Positions 46,188 through 54,349 of a stretch of 64,000 nucleotides of DNA are shown here, piece by piece. Made by a program: the position numbers and the translations under genes. The notes beneath the pieces are model-generated. The model saw nothing but the letters and a program-made list of their open reading frames with translations, searched no databases and had not been told where the DNA came from. The stretch comes from Microcella frigidaquae (lineage in GTDB: Bacteria > Actinomycetota > Actinomycetes > Actinomycetales > Microbacteriaceae): contig NZ_JACHBS010000001.1 in the NCBI RefSeq assembly GCF_014200395.1, positions 1,798,001 through 1,862,000 on the forward strand, in the 5' to 3' direction. How positions within the stretch are numbered: the first letter of the stretch is position 1; every line of letters starts with the position of its first letter.

Positions 46188-47919
46188 CCCGGGTCCGGCG
46201 ATGCCAACGCCGCCGGCCGCGGAGAGCGCGCCATCGCCCGCGAGCGCCGCGGCGATGGCCCTGCTGGCCGGGCTGATCCGGCACGGGGTGACCGACCTCG
46301 TGCTCAGCCCCGGCTCGCGCTCGCAGGCGCTGGCCCTCGCCGCCGCCGCGCTCGCCCGCGCCGGGCACCTGCACCTGCACGTGCGGATCGACGAGCGCGT
46401 CGCCGGGTTCACCGCGCTCGGCCTCGCGGTCGAGACCGGCCGCCCGGTCGCGATCGTCTGCACCTCGGGAACCGCCGTCGCCAATCTGCACCCCGCCGTG
46501 CTCGAGGCGCACCACTCGGGCGTGCCCCTGATCGTGCTGACCGCCGACCGCCCTGCCGAGCTGCGGGGCATCGGCAGCAACCAGACGACCGTGCAGCCGG
46601 GCATCTTCGGCGACCTCGTGCGGGCCGACTGGGATGTCGCGGCTCCCGTCGGGGCGGCCCACGAGGTCGACGACGCGGGCGACCTGGCCGAGCTCGCCGT
46701 CCGCGCCGCGGCGGAGGGCCCGGTGCACGTGAACCTCGCCTACCGCGAGCCGCTCAGCGGAGCCGTGGAGCTTCCCGCCGACCTCGCCGCGGGCGAGCAT
46801 CCGGCCGCCGGGGCCGCCGTCGACGAAGCCGCACCGGGCGATCGGCGCGACCGCGTCGTGCTCGACCTCGAGCCCGACGACGCGACCGTTGTCATCGCGG
46901 GCACCGGCGCCGGGCCGCTCGCGACGGAGCTCGCCGAGAAGCTCGGCGCCCCGCTCATCGCCGAGGTCGCGAGCGAGTCGCGCTTCGGTCGGCACGTCGT
47001 CGCGGCCTACCGGGAGGTCCTGCGCGGCCCGCACGGCGACGCCGTCGCCCGCGCGATCGTCGTCGGCCACCCCACGCTGAGCCGCGAGGTGCCCGCGCTG
47101 CTGCAGCGGCCCGACGTCGAGGCGATCGTCATCCGCACCCCGGGCGTCGAGGCCTACGACCCCGGCAGACGCGGGCGCATCGTCGACGGCGTCCGCGTGC
47201 ACGGCACCCCCGACCCCGCGGTCGTTCGACGCTGGGTGGGCGGCTGGGTCGCGATGTCGCGCGCCGTCCTCGAGTCGGAGGCGCCCGACGACCCCGCTCC
47301 CGACCTCGGCGCGGCGGTCTCGGAGGACCCGAGCGTGCGCGCCGCCTTCGCTCGCGCCGAGATGGCGATCCTGCGCGCCCCCGTCGACCGGCGGATGCTC
47401 GCCCGCGCGCTCTGGGCATCCACCTGGCCGCACGACCGCCTCGTGCTGGGGGCGTCGCGCCTCATCCGCGAGGCCGACCGCATCGTGCCCGGCAAGAGGA
47501 TCCCCGTGCACGCCAATCGCGGCCTCGCCGGCATCGACGGGACGATCTCGACCGCGGCCGGCATCGCGCTCGCCGCCCGCCGCTCGGAGCGCCACGGCGT
47601 CGTGCGCGTGCTGCTCGGCGATCTCGCCGCGGTGCACGACGCGGGAGCCCTGCTCGTTCCGCTGCCCGACGACGTCTCGCTGCACGTGTTCGTCGGCGAC
47701 GACGGCGGGGGAACGATCTTCGACTCGCTCGAGGTCGCCGCGACGGCCGATGCCGACGACTTCGCGCGCGTCATGCGCACGCCCGTAGCCGTCGACTTCG
47801 CGGCGCTCGCCGCCGCTGGCGGGTGGGAGTACCGCCGCGTCACGACGCGCGCCGAGCTCGACGACGCCCTCACGGCGCGCGAGCGCCTGCTGCTCGTGCA
47901 CGTGCCCCTCGAGCCGTAG
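46159..47919 (+). CDS. menD: SEPHCHC synthase (2-succinyl-5-enolpyruvyl-6-hydroxy-3-cyclohexene-1-carboxylate synthase)
   Basis: This 586-residue thiamine-diphosphate enzyme has the catalytic region VTDLVLSPGSRSQALALAAA, DERVAGFTALGLA with the cofactor-activating Glu, SGTAVANLHPAVLEA and ADRPAELRGIGSNQTTVQ. The ThDP/Mg motif begins VLLGDLAAVHD near residue 490. It joins isochorismate and 2-oxoglutarate in menaquinone synthesis. The ATG at 46159 lies inside the upstream gene (coupled translation); an ATG at 46201 is a possible alternative. Confidence 0.94.
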   Translation: MTLPPPPSADPGPAMPTPPAAESAPSPASAAAMALLAGLIRHGVTDLVLSPGSRSQALALAAAALARAGHLHLHVRIDERVAGFTALGLAVETGRPVAIVCTSGTAVANLHPAVLEAHHSGVPLIVLTADRPAELRGIGSNQTTVQPGIFGDLVRADWDVAAPVGAAHEVDDAGDLAELAVRAAAEGPVHVNLAYREPLSGAVELPADLAAGEHPAAGAAVDEAAPGDRRDRVVLDLEPDDATVVIAGTGAGPLATELAEKLGAPLIAEVASESRFGRHVVAAYREVLRGPHGDAVARAIVVGHPTLSREVPALLQRPDVEAIVIRTPGVEAYDPGRRGRIVDGVRVHGTPDPAVVRRWVGGWVAMSRAVLESEAPDDPAPDLGAAVSEDPSVRAAFARAEMAILRAPVDRRMLARALWASTWPHDRLVLGASRLIREADRIVPGKRIPVHANRGLAGIDGTISTAAGIALAARRSERHGVVRVLLGDLAAVHDAGALLVPLPDDVSLHVFVGDDGGGTIFDSLEVAATADADDFARVMRTPVAVDFAALAAAGGWEYRRVTTRAELDDALTARERLLLVHVPLEP

Positions 47920-47950
47920 GCGCTCAAGGTCCTTCGCCGTCTGCTGCGCT

Positions 47951-48001
47951 CACGATGCAGAGGAGTGACGAAATCCGATTACGTCACTCCTCCACATCGT
48001 G
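47951..48001. terminator. palindrome between menD and PPK2
   Basis: The 20-bp arms (CACGATG..GAGGAGTGACG) have two mismatches and enclose an 11-nt loop. They lie after the menD stop and before the ppk2 promoter, and are terminator-like without a T-run. Confidence 0.6.
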
Positions 48002-48032
48002 AGGATGCTCGACGCGGGGACCGCGAGCCGCG

Positions 48033-48038
48033 TAGCGT
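48033..48038 (+). promoter_or_regulatory. -10 box (TAGCGT) of the PPK2 gene
   Basis: TAGCGT is exactly 6 nt before the ATG at 48045. Confidence 0.45.
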
Positions 48039-48044
48039 CGCCGC

Positions 48045-48869
48045 ATGGATCAGCTGCTGCGCGCCGGCGCCGACGTGCGCCTCGCCGACCTCGACACCCG
48101 TGCGACCCCCGGCTTCGACGGCGACAAGGCCGCGGGCGAGGCGGCGCTCGCCGCCGGCGCCGACGAGCTCGGCGCCCTGCAGGAGAAGCTCTTCGCCGCG
48201 AGCCGCGCGGGCGACGAGCGGCGCATCCTCCTCGTCCTCCAGGCGATGGACACCGCGGGCAAGGGCGGCATCCTCCGCCACGTCGTCGGCGCCGTCGACC
48301 CGCAGGGCGTTGCCCTCGCCGCCTTCAAGAAGCCCACGCCGGAGGAGCTCGCCGAGCACTTCCTCGCCCGCATCGAGCGCCGTCTGCCCGGCCCCGGCAT
48401 GATCGGCGTCTTCGACCGCTCGCACTACGAGGACGTCCTCATCGCTCGCGTCCGCGAGCTCGCCCCCGCCGACGAGATCGAGCGCCGCTACGGCGAGATC
48501 CGCGACTTCGAGCGCCGACTCGTCGACGACGGCACGCGGGTCATCAAGGTCATGCTCCACATCTCGCCCGACGAGCAGAAGGAGCGCCTCCAGGAGCGCC
48601 TCGACCGCGCGGACAAGCACTGGAAGTACAACCCCGGCGACGTCGATGAGCGGATGCTCTGGCCGACGTACATGGAGGCCTACGAGCGTGCCATCGCCGA
48701 GACCGACGCCGACCACGCGCCCTGGTTCGTCGTGCCGGCCGACCGCAAGTGGTTCGCTCGGCTCGCCGTCCAGCACCTCCTGCTGCGCGAGCTCCGCGCC
48801 CTCGACCCCCAGTGGCCGGCGGCGGATTTCGACGTTGATGTGGAGCACGAGCGCCTGGCCGGGTCCTAG
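48045..48869 (+). CDS. PPK2-family polyphosphate:nucleotide phosphotransferase
   Basis: This is a 274-residue protein. Walker A is LQAMDTAGKGGILRHVVG near residue 67, and Walker B is IGVFDRSHYEDVLIARV near residue 122. The lid region contains EQKERLQERLDRADKHWKYNPGDVDER. These are PPK2 signatures; the enzyme moves phosphate between polyphosphate and nucleoside mono- or diphosphates. The class (I or III) is not decided from the motifs. It marks the end of backbone before a lower-GC cassette. Confidence 0.93.
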   Translation: MDQLLRAGADVRLADLDTRATPGFDGDKAAGEAALAAGADELGALQEKLFAASRAGDERRILLVLQAMDTAGKGGILRHVVGAVDPQGVALAAFKKPTPEELAEHFLARIERRLPGPGMIGVFDRSHYEDVLIARVRELAPADEIERRYGEIRDFERRLVDDGTRVIKVMLHISPDEQKERLQERLDRADKHWKYNPGDVDERMLWPTYMEAYERAIAETDADHAPWFVVPADRKWFARLAVQHLLLRELRALDPQWPAADFDVDVEHERLAGS

Positions 48870-48899
48870 GGCTTCGCCACGACAGGTTCGACGGCTCGC

Positions 48900-48905
48900 T
48901 ATGAT
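48900..48905 (+). promoter_or_regulatory. -10 box (TATGAT)
   Basis: TATGAT is 7 nt before the ATG at 48913. It contains the earlier in-frame ATG (48901), which therefore cannot be the start of a transcript made here. Confidence 0.5.
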
Positions 48906-48912
48906 CAGACTC

Positions 48913-49362
48913 ATGCGACGTCAGGACGGCTCGGGCTTCATGGTGCCCTCCAGTCGCGAGCTCATCGTTCGCGGTGTTGTCGCGGCCCTGGGCACCTTCA
49001 TCATCGTCACCTGTGCACTAATCGCCGGAACCGGGTTCCCCGCCGCGGCCTCGGCAGGCATTCCTCTTGTGGATGACTCGACCGCCCGGGTCGATTCGCC
49101 CGGAAGCGTCGCCGTCGAGTCGAGGCCCTCTAGCCCGGCCGTCGCGCCTCCGGGAGGGTCGCTCACGGAGCCCTGCCCCGACTCTGAACTAGCCGGAACG
49201 GCGGGTTCTGCACTTTCACTGGTCGCGGCCGTGAGTCTCCGCTCCTTCGCCGACAAGCCGGACGGATCGCAACCGGCGCGGGCGGGGTTCTCGATACCGG
49301 ACTCGACGAGAATGCCCTGGCTTCGGCCCGACCTGATGTCCTTGTCTGTCTGCGTGCGCTGA
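48913..49362 (+). CDS. hypothetical exported or membrane-anchored protein
   Basis: This is a 149-residue protein. An N-terminal segment VRGVVAALGTFIIVTCALIAGTGF acts as a signal or anchor. The rest is Ser/Pro/Ala-rich with two Cys (LTEPCPDSELAG and the penultimate Cys of SVCVR). It is not recognised and may be species-specific. It begins the lower-GC cassette with lgt and the copper-operator gene. Confidence 0.5.
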   Translation: MRRQDGSGFMVPSSRELIVRGVVAALGTFIIVTCALIAGTGFPAAASAGIPLVDDSTARVDSPGSVAVESRPSSPAVAPPGGSLTEPCPDSELAGTAGSALSLVAAVSLRSFADKPDGSQPARAGFSIPDSTRMPWLRPDLMSLSVCVR

Positions 49363-49505
49363 TCACGCGCCAGCATCGACGGCGTCCGCAGTCCACCGCA
49401 TTCCAGCGACGCTTCGCTTCTCGGCCCTCGTAGCAGGAACCGGACCAAGCCCGGTCCCGCTCACCACTTCCGGCGGTCAGCAGTTCGGCCGCACCATCTC
49501 GGCTC

Positions 49506-50465
49506 GTGGCAACCACGACGCCACTGGATACATCGGAGCTTTTCGTGATCTTTCGTATCAAACCACTCGAATACGGGCTATACAGTCCGGACGTCAACTC
49601 GCTCGATCTGGGGTTCGTCGAGATTCGCTTCTACGCTCTCTTCATCCTGTTGGGGATGGCGGTCGCGGTCATCATCATGACCCGCCGTCTTCGACGACGA
49701 GAGCTTCCCCAGGAAGCAGCTCTGACGATCGCACTGTGGGCCGTGCCCTTCGGCATCATCGGAGCCCGCTTCTATCACGTTCTCACCCACCCCACCGACT
49801 ACTTCTTCGAGGGGGCAGACCTGTGGAAGGTCTTCGCGATCTGGGAAGGGGGTATCGCCATCTTCGGCGCCGTTCTCGCCGGATCCATCGGCGTGTGGAT
49901 CGGTTCGCGTCAAGAAGGCGTCAGATTCATCGACGCGGCCGATGCTCTCGTCCCCGGGCTCCTTCTCGCTCAGGCAATCGGACGGATGGGCAACTTCGTC
50001 AATCAAGAACTGTTCGGAACGGCGACCACATTGCCCTGGGGGCTCCACGTAGACCCGCGTAACGCCGCGATCCCCCCAGGGACGCCAGACGGAACGCTCT
50101 TCCACCCACTGTTTCTCTACGAGATGCTCTGGAATGTTGTCGGCTTCGCGGTCATAGTGGTCGCCGAACGGCTGTGGCGACGCAGCCGAGCGTCGGACGT
50201 CCCCCGAGGCCTTGCGCTGGGACTTTATCTCCTCTGGTACGGAGTTGGAAGGGCCTGGTTCAACACGTTCCGTCTCGACCCGACCGAGTTCGAGGTGCTC
50301 GGCATCAAGGTCAACGTCGTGACCGCCGCGCTCGCGGCATTGGTCGGCGTGGCGTTCATCGCGCTTGCGCTCGCACGGCGGCTTGAGAGAACAGGCGCGG
50401 TTCTCCACGCGGCGGCCCCAGAAGATCGCAGTTCTTCGAGTGCGGCGGGAGGCGGACGATCATGA
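49506..50465 (+). CDS. lgt: prolipoprotein diacylglyceryl transferase (cassette copy)
   Basis: This 319-residue membrane enzyme has about seven helices and transfers diacylglycerol to lipobox Cys. The Lgt signature is AQAIGRMGNFVNQELFG near residue 158, and the EGGIAIFGAVLAG and HPLFLYEMLWNVVGF elements are also present. It starts at GTG 49506. Codons are less GC-biased than the backbone. An organism of this type should have another, housekeeping lgt elsewhere, so this looks like an accessory copy carried with metal-response genes. The stop overlaps the next gene (ATGA). Confidence 0.93.
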   Translation: MATTTPLDTSELFVIFRIKPLEYGLYSPDVNSLDLGFVEIRFYALFILLGMAVAVIIMTRRLRRRELPQEAALTIALWAVPFGIIGARFYHVLTHPTDYFFEGADLWKVFAIWEGGIAIFGAVLAGSIGVWIGSRQEGVRFIDAADALVPGLLLAQAIGRMGNFVNQELFGTATTLPWGLHVDPRNAAIPPGTPDGTLFHPLFLYEMLWNVVGFAVIVVAERLWRRSRASDVPRGLALGLYLLWYGVGRAWFNTFRLDPTEFEVLGIKVNVVTAALAALVGVAFIALALARRLERTGAVLHAAAPEDRSSSSAAGGGRS

Positions 50466-50719
50466 GAATCGCGCGTCCGTGGCCGCGGAAGACGATGGAC
50501 GATTACACTCGCCGCCGACTGTACCTGCGCGTCGGCCAGGTCATCATGGTGGCGGGGGGGATTATGGCGGTCGTCCACTGGCTGACGCACCTGGAGGCGT
50601 TCGGGCCCGAACAGCCTCCACTGTGGCTCGACCTTGCCGTCGGGTACCCGATGGCCATGCTGCTGTTGGTCCTCGGTGGTGTAGTCGCTAGTCGAAAGCC
50701 GAAAACCCGGAACAACTAA
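50462..50719 (+). CDS. small two-helix membrane protein
   Basis: This 85-residue protein has a basic N-terminus (RIARPWPRKTMDDYTRRRLYL) followed by two hydrophobic segments (VGQVIMVAGGIMAVVHWL and LAVGYPMAMLLLVLGGVVAS). It is not recognised. It is translationally coupled to lgt through ATGA and presumably works with it or with the downstream membrane protein. Confidence 0.7.
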   Translation: MRIARPWPRKTMDDYTRRRLYLRVGQVIMVAGGIMAVVHWLTHLEAFGPEQPPLWLDLAVGYPMAMLLLVLGGVVASRKPKTRNN

Positions 50720-50762
50720 CGCCTGCCGCTCCCCGCGGTGGTGCCAACGGCTCGCGACTTGC

Positions 50763-50799
50763 TGGCACGATGGTACCCCCCTGGGGTACCATCGTGCCA
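50763..50799. promoter_or_regulatory. CsoR-like copper operator palindrome
   Basis: A perfect 17-bp inverted repeat with a 3-nt centre has the core GGTACCCCCCTGGGGTACC. TACCCC-N-GGGGTA is the sequence type bound by copper-sensing CsoR repressors. It ends 3 nt before the ATG at 50802, leaving no room for a ribosome site. No csoR gene lies in the window. Confidence 0.65.
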
Positions 50800-50801
50800 C
50801 G

Positions 50802-52280
50802 ATGACGAACGCAAGCCCCCCGCCGTCCTCTCGCAATGGGCGAGAGTTAACTGCGCCGATAACCGTGCGGTGGCTGGCAGTCGTCGCCGGCGTGATGGCA
50901 GTCGCCGCGACTTACTGGGATGGCGCGTGGCATACTCATCTCGGGCGAGATAGTACGTTTGCCGCTCCTCACCTCCTGCTGTACGCGAGTATCGCCCTCG
51001 CTGCGGTGGCCGTGGGGGCGTGGGCATTGACGATTCTGATCGTCCACCGTTCAGTTGCGTCAGCATTTCGGAACCTAGCATTGAGGCTCGCTGCAGTGGC
51101 GCTCGCAGTCATTGCTGGCTCCGCGGTGCTCGATGTGGTCTGGCACGAATACTTTGGGCGTGATTCGGTTCTCTGGTCCCCTCCGCACCTTCTCGGAGTC
51201 ATCGGAAGTCTGGTGCTGGTAGTAGGTTTTGCGATCAGCAGAGGCGAAGTCGGCAGATCTCGGCTGAACGGTGTGTTACTGGGGGTTGTGCTTGTAAGCG
51301 CCGCCATGCTGCCCGTGATGGAGTACGACTCTCGGGTGCCGCAATTCTCGGAACTGCTGTATCTCCCCATCGTCGTCGTCGCCGCGCTGTTCGCCGCGTG
51401 GGTGGTCGACGGCACAATGAGCGGTACCCGCATCATGACGCTGGTCGTTCTTGGCGTGATTCTCGAGAGAGCGGTCATTTGGGGAGTTCTGACGTGGTGG
51501 AATTGGCCGGCGGTCGACGTGCCGCTCGCGCTACTCGGACTCGTGGTCCTCGACCTGCCGCGGGTGCGAGCGGGCACGAAGCGGGCTCTTGCCACGATCG
51601 CCCTGACGCTCATCCAGCTAGCGGCGTCGGTCACGGGCCTCAGTAGCGTGGCTGCCGAGTCAGTCCTCCCCTCTGCGGTTGTCCTTCTTGTGGTGGCGAT
51701 CGGATGGCTCCTCATCGCTCACCGTTCAGGAAGAACGTCCGTCGCAGCGGGAGTGATCATGCTGGTTGCGACATCGGTCGGCGTCGACGCTGCGCCAGCG
51801 TTCGCCCACGATCCCGGCCAGGGCACCGATCGTGGAGAGATCAGCATGACCGTTGAGCGTCGAGGGTCGCAGGTACTTGTCACGGTCGAGCCCGTCACCT
51901 CGAGCGCGCCAATTCGGCTCGAGCGCATCGTCGCCCGACGTGCGGGTGAGATCATTACCGCGACGCACCAGCTGCCGGGTGACGAGCCCGGTGTGGTTCG
52001 CGGCTCGCTCAATCTTGCCGACGACGATGCCCTGTGGTTCATCTACGCCGAGTTCTCATCGTCGATCGGGCCGCTCGAGTCGTGGATCACCGTGGAACCG
52101 GATGGAGTCCGCGCCGATGTTCGGCCGCTCTACCAGCCACCAGTTTCTCCCATCAATGATGTCGAGTTCATCGCGGCAAGCACGCTCGTGTACGTCCTGG
52201 CCGCTGCCATCCTTGTCGTGGCGGTGCGGGCAGTTCGACGGTCAAGACGCGAGCGATGCGCCGTGCGATCACCGCAGTGA
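50802..52280 (+). CDS. unrecognised polytopic membrane protein with duplicated His/Asp motif, putatively copper-regulated
   Basis: This is a 492-residue protein with about nine membrane helices in the first 330 residues, an extracytoplasmic beta-rich domain at about 335-450 beginning AFAHDPGQG, and a final helix at 458-478. Two homologous intramembrane motifs occur 71 residues apart: D40..W43-H44..H46..G48-R49-D50..H57 and D111..W114-H115..G119-R120-D121..H129. In each, D-x2-WH is followed by GRDS and PHLL. This looks like an internal duplication making a His/Asp metal site. The start abuts a CsoR-type palindrome. It is not CopD, CopA or CbtA by any motif visible. Lower GC than neighbours; the stop overlaps convergent menF by 12 nt. 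Confidence 0.72.
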   Translation: MTNASPPPSSRNGRELTAPITVRWLAVVAGVMAVAATYWDGAWHTHLGRDSTFAAPHLLLYASIALAAVAVGAWALTILIVHRSVASAFRNLALRLAAVALAVIAGSAVLDVVWHEYFGRDSVLWSPPHLLGVIGSLVLVVGFAISRGEVGRSRLNGVLLGVVLVSAAMLPVMEYDSRVPQFSELLYLPIVVVAALFAAWVVDGTMSGTRIMTLVVLGVILERAVIWGVLTWWNWPAVDVPLALLGLVVLDLPRVRAGTKRALATIALTLIQLAASVTGLSSVAAESVLPSAVVLLVVAIGWLLIAHRSGRTSVAAGVIMLVATSVGVDAAPAFAHDPGQGTDRGEISMTVERRGSQVLVTVEPVTSSAPIRLERIVARRAGEIITATHQLPGDEPGVVRGSLNLADDDALWFIYAEFSSSIGPLESWITVEPDGVRADVRPLYQPPVSPINDVEFIAASTLVYVLAAAILVVAVRAVRRSRRERCAVRSPQ

Positions 52281-53528
52281 GTCCGCGATCGGCCGGAATT
52301 TCATGCGCGTCTCGGCGAGCTCCGATTCCGGATCCGAGTCGGCGACGATGCCGGCCCCCGCGTACGCCGTGAGCGTCCCGTCGCCGTCGATGCGTGCGCA
52401 CCGCAGCGCGATCACCCACTCGCCGTCGCCGTCCTGGTCGATCCAGCCGACCGGCCCGGCGTAGCGGCCGCGGTCGAAGGGCTCGAGCTCGGCGATGAGC
52501 GCGAGCGCCGCATCCGTCGGAGAGCCCGCGACGGCCGCCGTCGGGTGCAGGGCCGCCACGACGTCGAGCGCACTGGCTCCCGCCCCCAGCTGCACCTCGA
52601 CGTCGGTGGCCAGGTGCCAGAGGTTGGGCAGCTTCAGCGTGAACGGCAGCTCGCTCGCCATCACCGCACGGGCGTGCGGACGCAGCGCGTCGAGCACGCT
52701 CTGCACCGCGAACGCGTGCTCGTCGAGGTCTTTGGGGCTCGTGGCCAGCCGGGCGGCGGCGGCCGCATCGTCGGCGCTGCTCGCGCCGCGGGCGGTGCTG
52801 CCGGCGAGCACGCGCGCCGAGCCCTCACCGGCGTGCACGCTGATCAGCGTCTCGGGGCTCGCGCCCAGCAGCCCGTCGACGGCGAAGGTCACGCAGTCGG
52901 GGTAGCGATCGGCGAGGTCGCGCAGCAGCGCCCGCCGGTCGGCATCGGGCGGGATGCTCGCCGTCGCATCGCGCGCGATCACCACCTTCTCGACCCGCCC
53001 CTCGCGGATCGCCGCGACGGCCCGACCGACGACCGCCGTGAACTGCTCGCGGCTCAGCGACGCCGCGGCGAGGGTCGCCCGCGGGCGCGCGCCGAACGGC
53101 CGGGGATCGGGCAGCAGCGCGGTGCCGGTGACCCCCGTCGGCGCGTCGGCGGGGGTGATGCTCGTCACCCAGCTGACCCCGGCGTGCCGGCCGACGATCA
53201 CCTCGGGGACGACGAGCACGCTGTGCTCGGCCGAGTCGTCGGCGAAGGCGAACGATCCGAGGGCGACCAGTCCCGAGCCGGGGCGGTGCACGGCATCGTC
53301 GACGCTGGCGGCCTGCGCGATCGCGCGCCAGTCGGCGGCCGCTGCGCGCAGGCGGTCGGGGCCTGAGAAGGTGAGGCGCAGGCGCTCGCCGAGACCGACG
53401 ATGCCGTCACCGCGGCGCAGGGCCACGAGCGGCGCGAGAGGGTCGGCATGCGCCAGCAGGATCTCGGGATCGGCGACCTCGACGGTCACCGCCCGCAGCG
53501 CGGCGACGGGCGCGACAGGGGCAGGCAC
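52269..53528 (-). CDS. menF: isochorismate synthase
   Basis: This is a 419-residue chorismate-binding enzyme. The family blocks seen are KVVIARDATASI, FAVDGLLGASPETLISV, LAGSTARGAS, LHPTAAVAGSPTDAAL, RGRYAGPVGWIDQDGDGEWVIALRCA and YAGAGIVADSDPESELAET, which hold the Mg-binding Glu residues. It starts menaquinone synthesis. The GTG at 53528 is supported by TACCCT 6 nt upstream. Confidence 0.93.
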   Translation of the reverse strand: MPAPVAPVAALRAVTVEVADPEILLAHADPLAPLVALRRGDGIVGLGERLRLTFSGPDRLRAAAADWRAIAQAASVDDAVHRPGSGLVALGSFAFADDSAEHSVLVVPEVIVGRHAGVSWVTSITPADAPTGVTGTALLPDPRPFGARPRATLAAASLSREQFTAVVGRAVAAIREGRVEKVVIARDATASIPPDADRRALLRDLADRYPDCVTFAVDGLLGASPETLISVHAGEGSARVLAGSTARGASSADDAAAAARLATSPKDLDEHAFAVQSVLDALRPHARAVMASELPFTLKLPNLWHLATDVEVQLGAGASALDVVAALHPTAAVAGSPTDAALALIAELEPFDRGRYAGPVGWIDQDGDGEWVIALRCARIDGDGTLTAYAGAGIVADSDPESELAETRMKFRPIADSLR

Positions 53529-53534
53529 ATCGCC

Positions 53535-53540
53535 AGGGTA
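53535..53540 (-). promoter_or_regulatory. -10 box (TACCCT) of menF
   Basis: TACCCT on the minus strand is 6 nt before the menF GTG, divergent from menG. Confidence 0.45.
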
Positions 53541-53596
53541 CTCGGCACCCGACAGTCCCCCAGGCGGCTCCCGGCGAACCCGCGGGCGCCGCTCAC

Positions 53597-53602
53597 TAGA
53601 CT
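53597..53602 (+). promoter_or_regulatory. -10 box (TAGACT) of menG
   Basis: TAGACT is 6 nt before the GTG at 53609. menF and menG thus have back-to-back leaderless-type promoters about 60 bp apart. Confidence 0.5.
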
Positions 53603-53608
53603 CGGGGT

Positions 53609-54316
53609 GTGACGAGAGCCGACCTGTCGAAGAGCCCGCGCGACGTCGCGGCGATGTTCGACGGCGTCGCCCGCGGCTACGACCGCACGAATGCCGTGCT
53701 CTCCGTGGGCAACGCCGCGCTGTGGCGCATCGCGACCGTGCGCGCGGTCGACCCGCAGAAGGGCGAGCGCGTGCTCGACATCGCCGCCGGCACGGGCACC
53801 AGCTCGGCCGCGCTGGCCAAGAGCGGGGCCGAGGTGATCGCCCTCGACTTCTCTCCCGGCATGGTCGAGGAGGGGCGCAAGCGCCACCCCGACCTCATGT
53901 TCGTGCAGGGCGACGCCGAGAAGCTGCCCTTCGCCGACGGCGAGTTCGACGCGGTCACGATCAGCTTCGGGCTCCGCAATGTGCAGCATCCGCAGGTCGC
54001 CCTCGCGGAGATGCACCGCGTGCTCAAGCCGGGCGGCCGTGTCGTCATCTGCGAGTTCTCCCGCCCGCCCCTCGGGGTGCTGCGGGCCGGGTACCACGCC
54101 TACCTGCGGCACGTGATGCCGCTCATCGCGGGGGCGGCGAGCTCGAATCCGGATGCCTACACCTACCTGTTCGAGTCGATTCGCGAGTGGCCCGCGCAGC
54201 CGGAGCTCGCCCAGTGGCTCCGGGAGGCCGGCTTCGAGCGCGTCGGCTACCGCAACCTGACCTTCGGTGTCGTCGCCCTCCACCGCGGCCGCACGCCCGA
54301 CAGCACCGCGCACTGA
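53609..54316 (+). CDS. menG: demethylmenaquinone methyltransferase
   Basis: This 235-residue SAM-dependent UbiE/MenG methyltransferase has ARGYDRTNAVLSVG near the N-terminus, SAM motif VLDIAAGTGTSSAALA near residue 52 and the signature VTISFGLRNVQHPQVAL near residue 112. The tail contains ESIREWPAQPELAQWLREAGFE. It carries out the last menaquinone step. It is followed by the polyprenyl synthetase gene that supplies the isoprenoid side chain. Confidence 0.95.
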   Translation: MTRADLSKSPRDVAAMFDGVARGYDRTNAVLSVGNAALWRIATVRAVDPQKGERVLDIAAGTGTSSAALAKSGAEVIALDFSPGMVEEGRKRHPDLMFVQGDAEKLPFADGEFDAVTISFGLRNVQHPQVALAEMHRVLKPGGRVVICEFSRPPLGVLRAGYHAYLRHVMPLIAGAASSNPDAYTYLFESIREWPAQPELAQWLREAGFERVGYRNLTFGVVALHRGRTPDSTAH

Positions 54317-54349
54317 GCCCGCATCCTCCGCAGACAGATCGGCAGACCG

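Noticed and set aside
45877..47901. Very long open frame antisense to menD on the minus strand
   Set aside because: It lies opposite a clear MenD with catalytic motifs and is low-complexity Arg/Gly/Ala sequence, typical of antisense frames in high-GC DNA.
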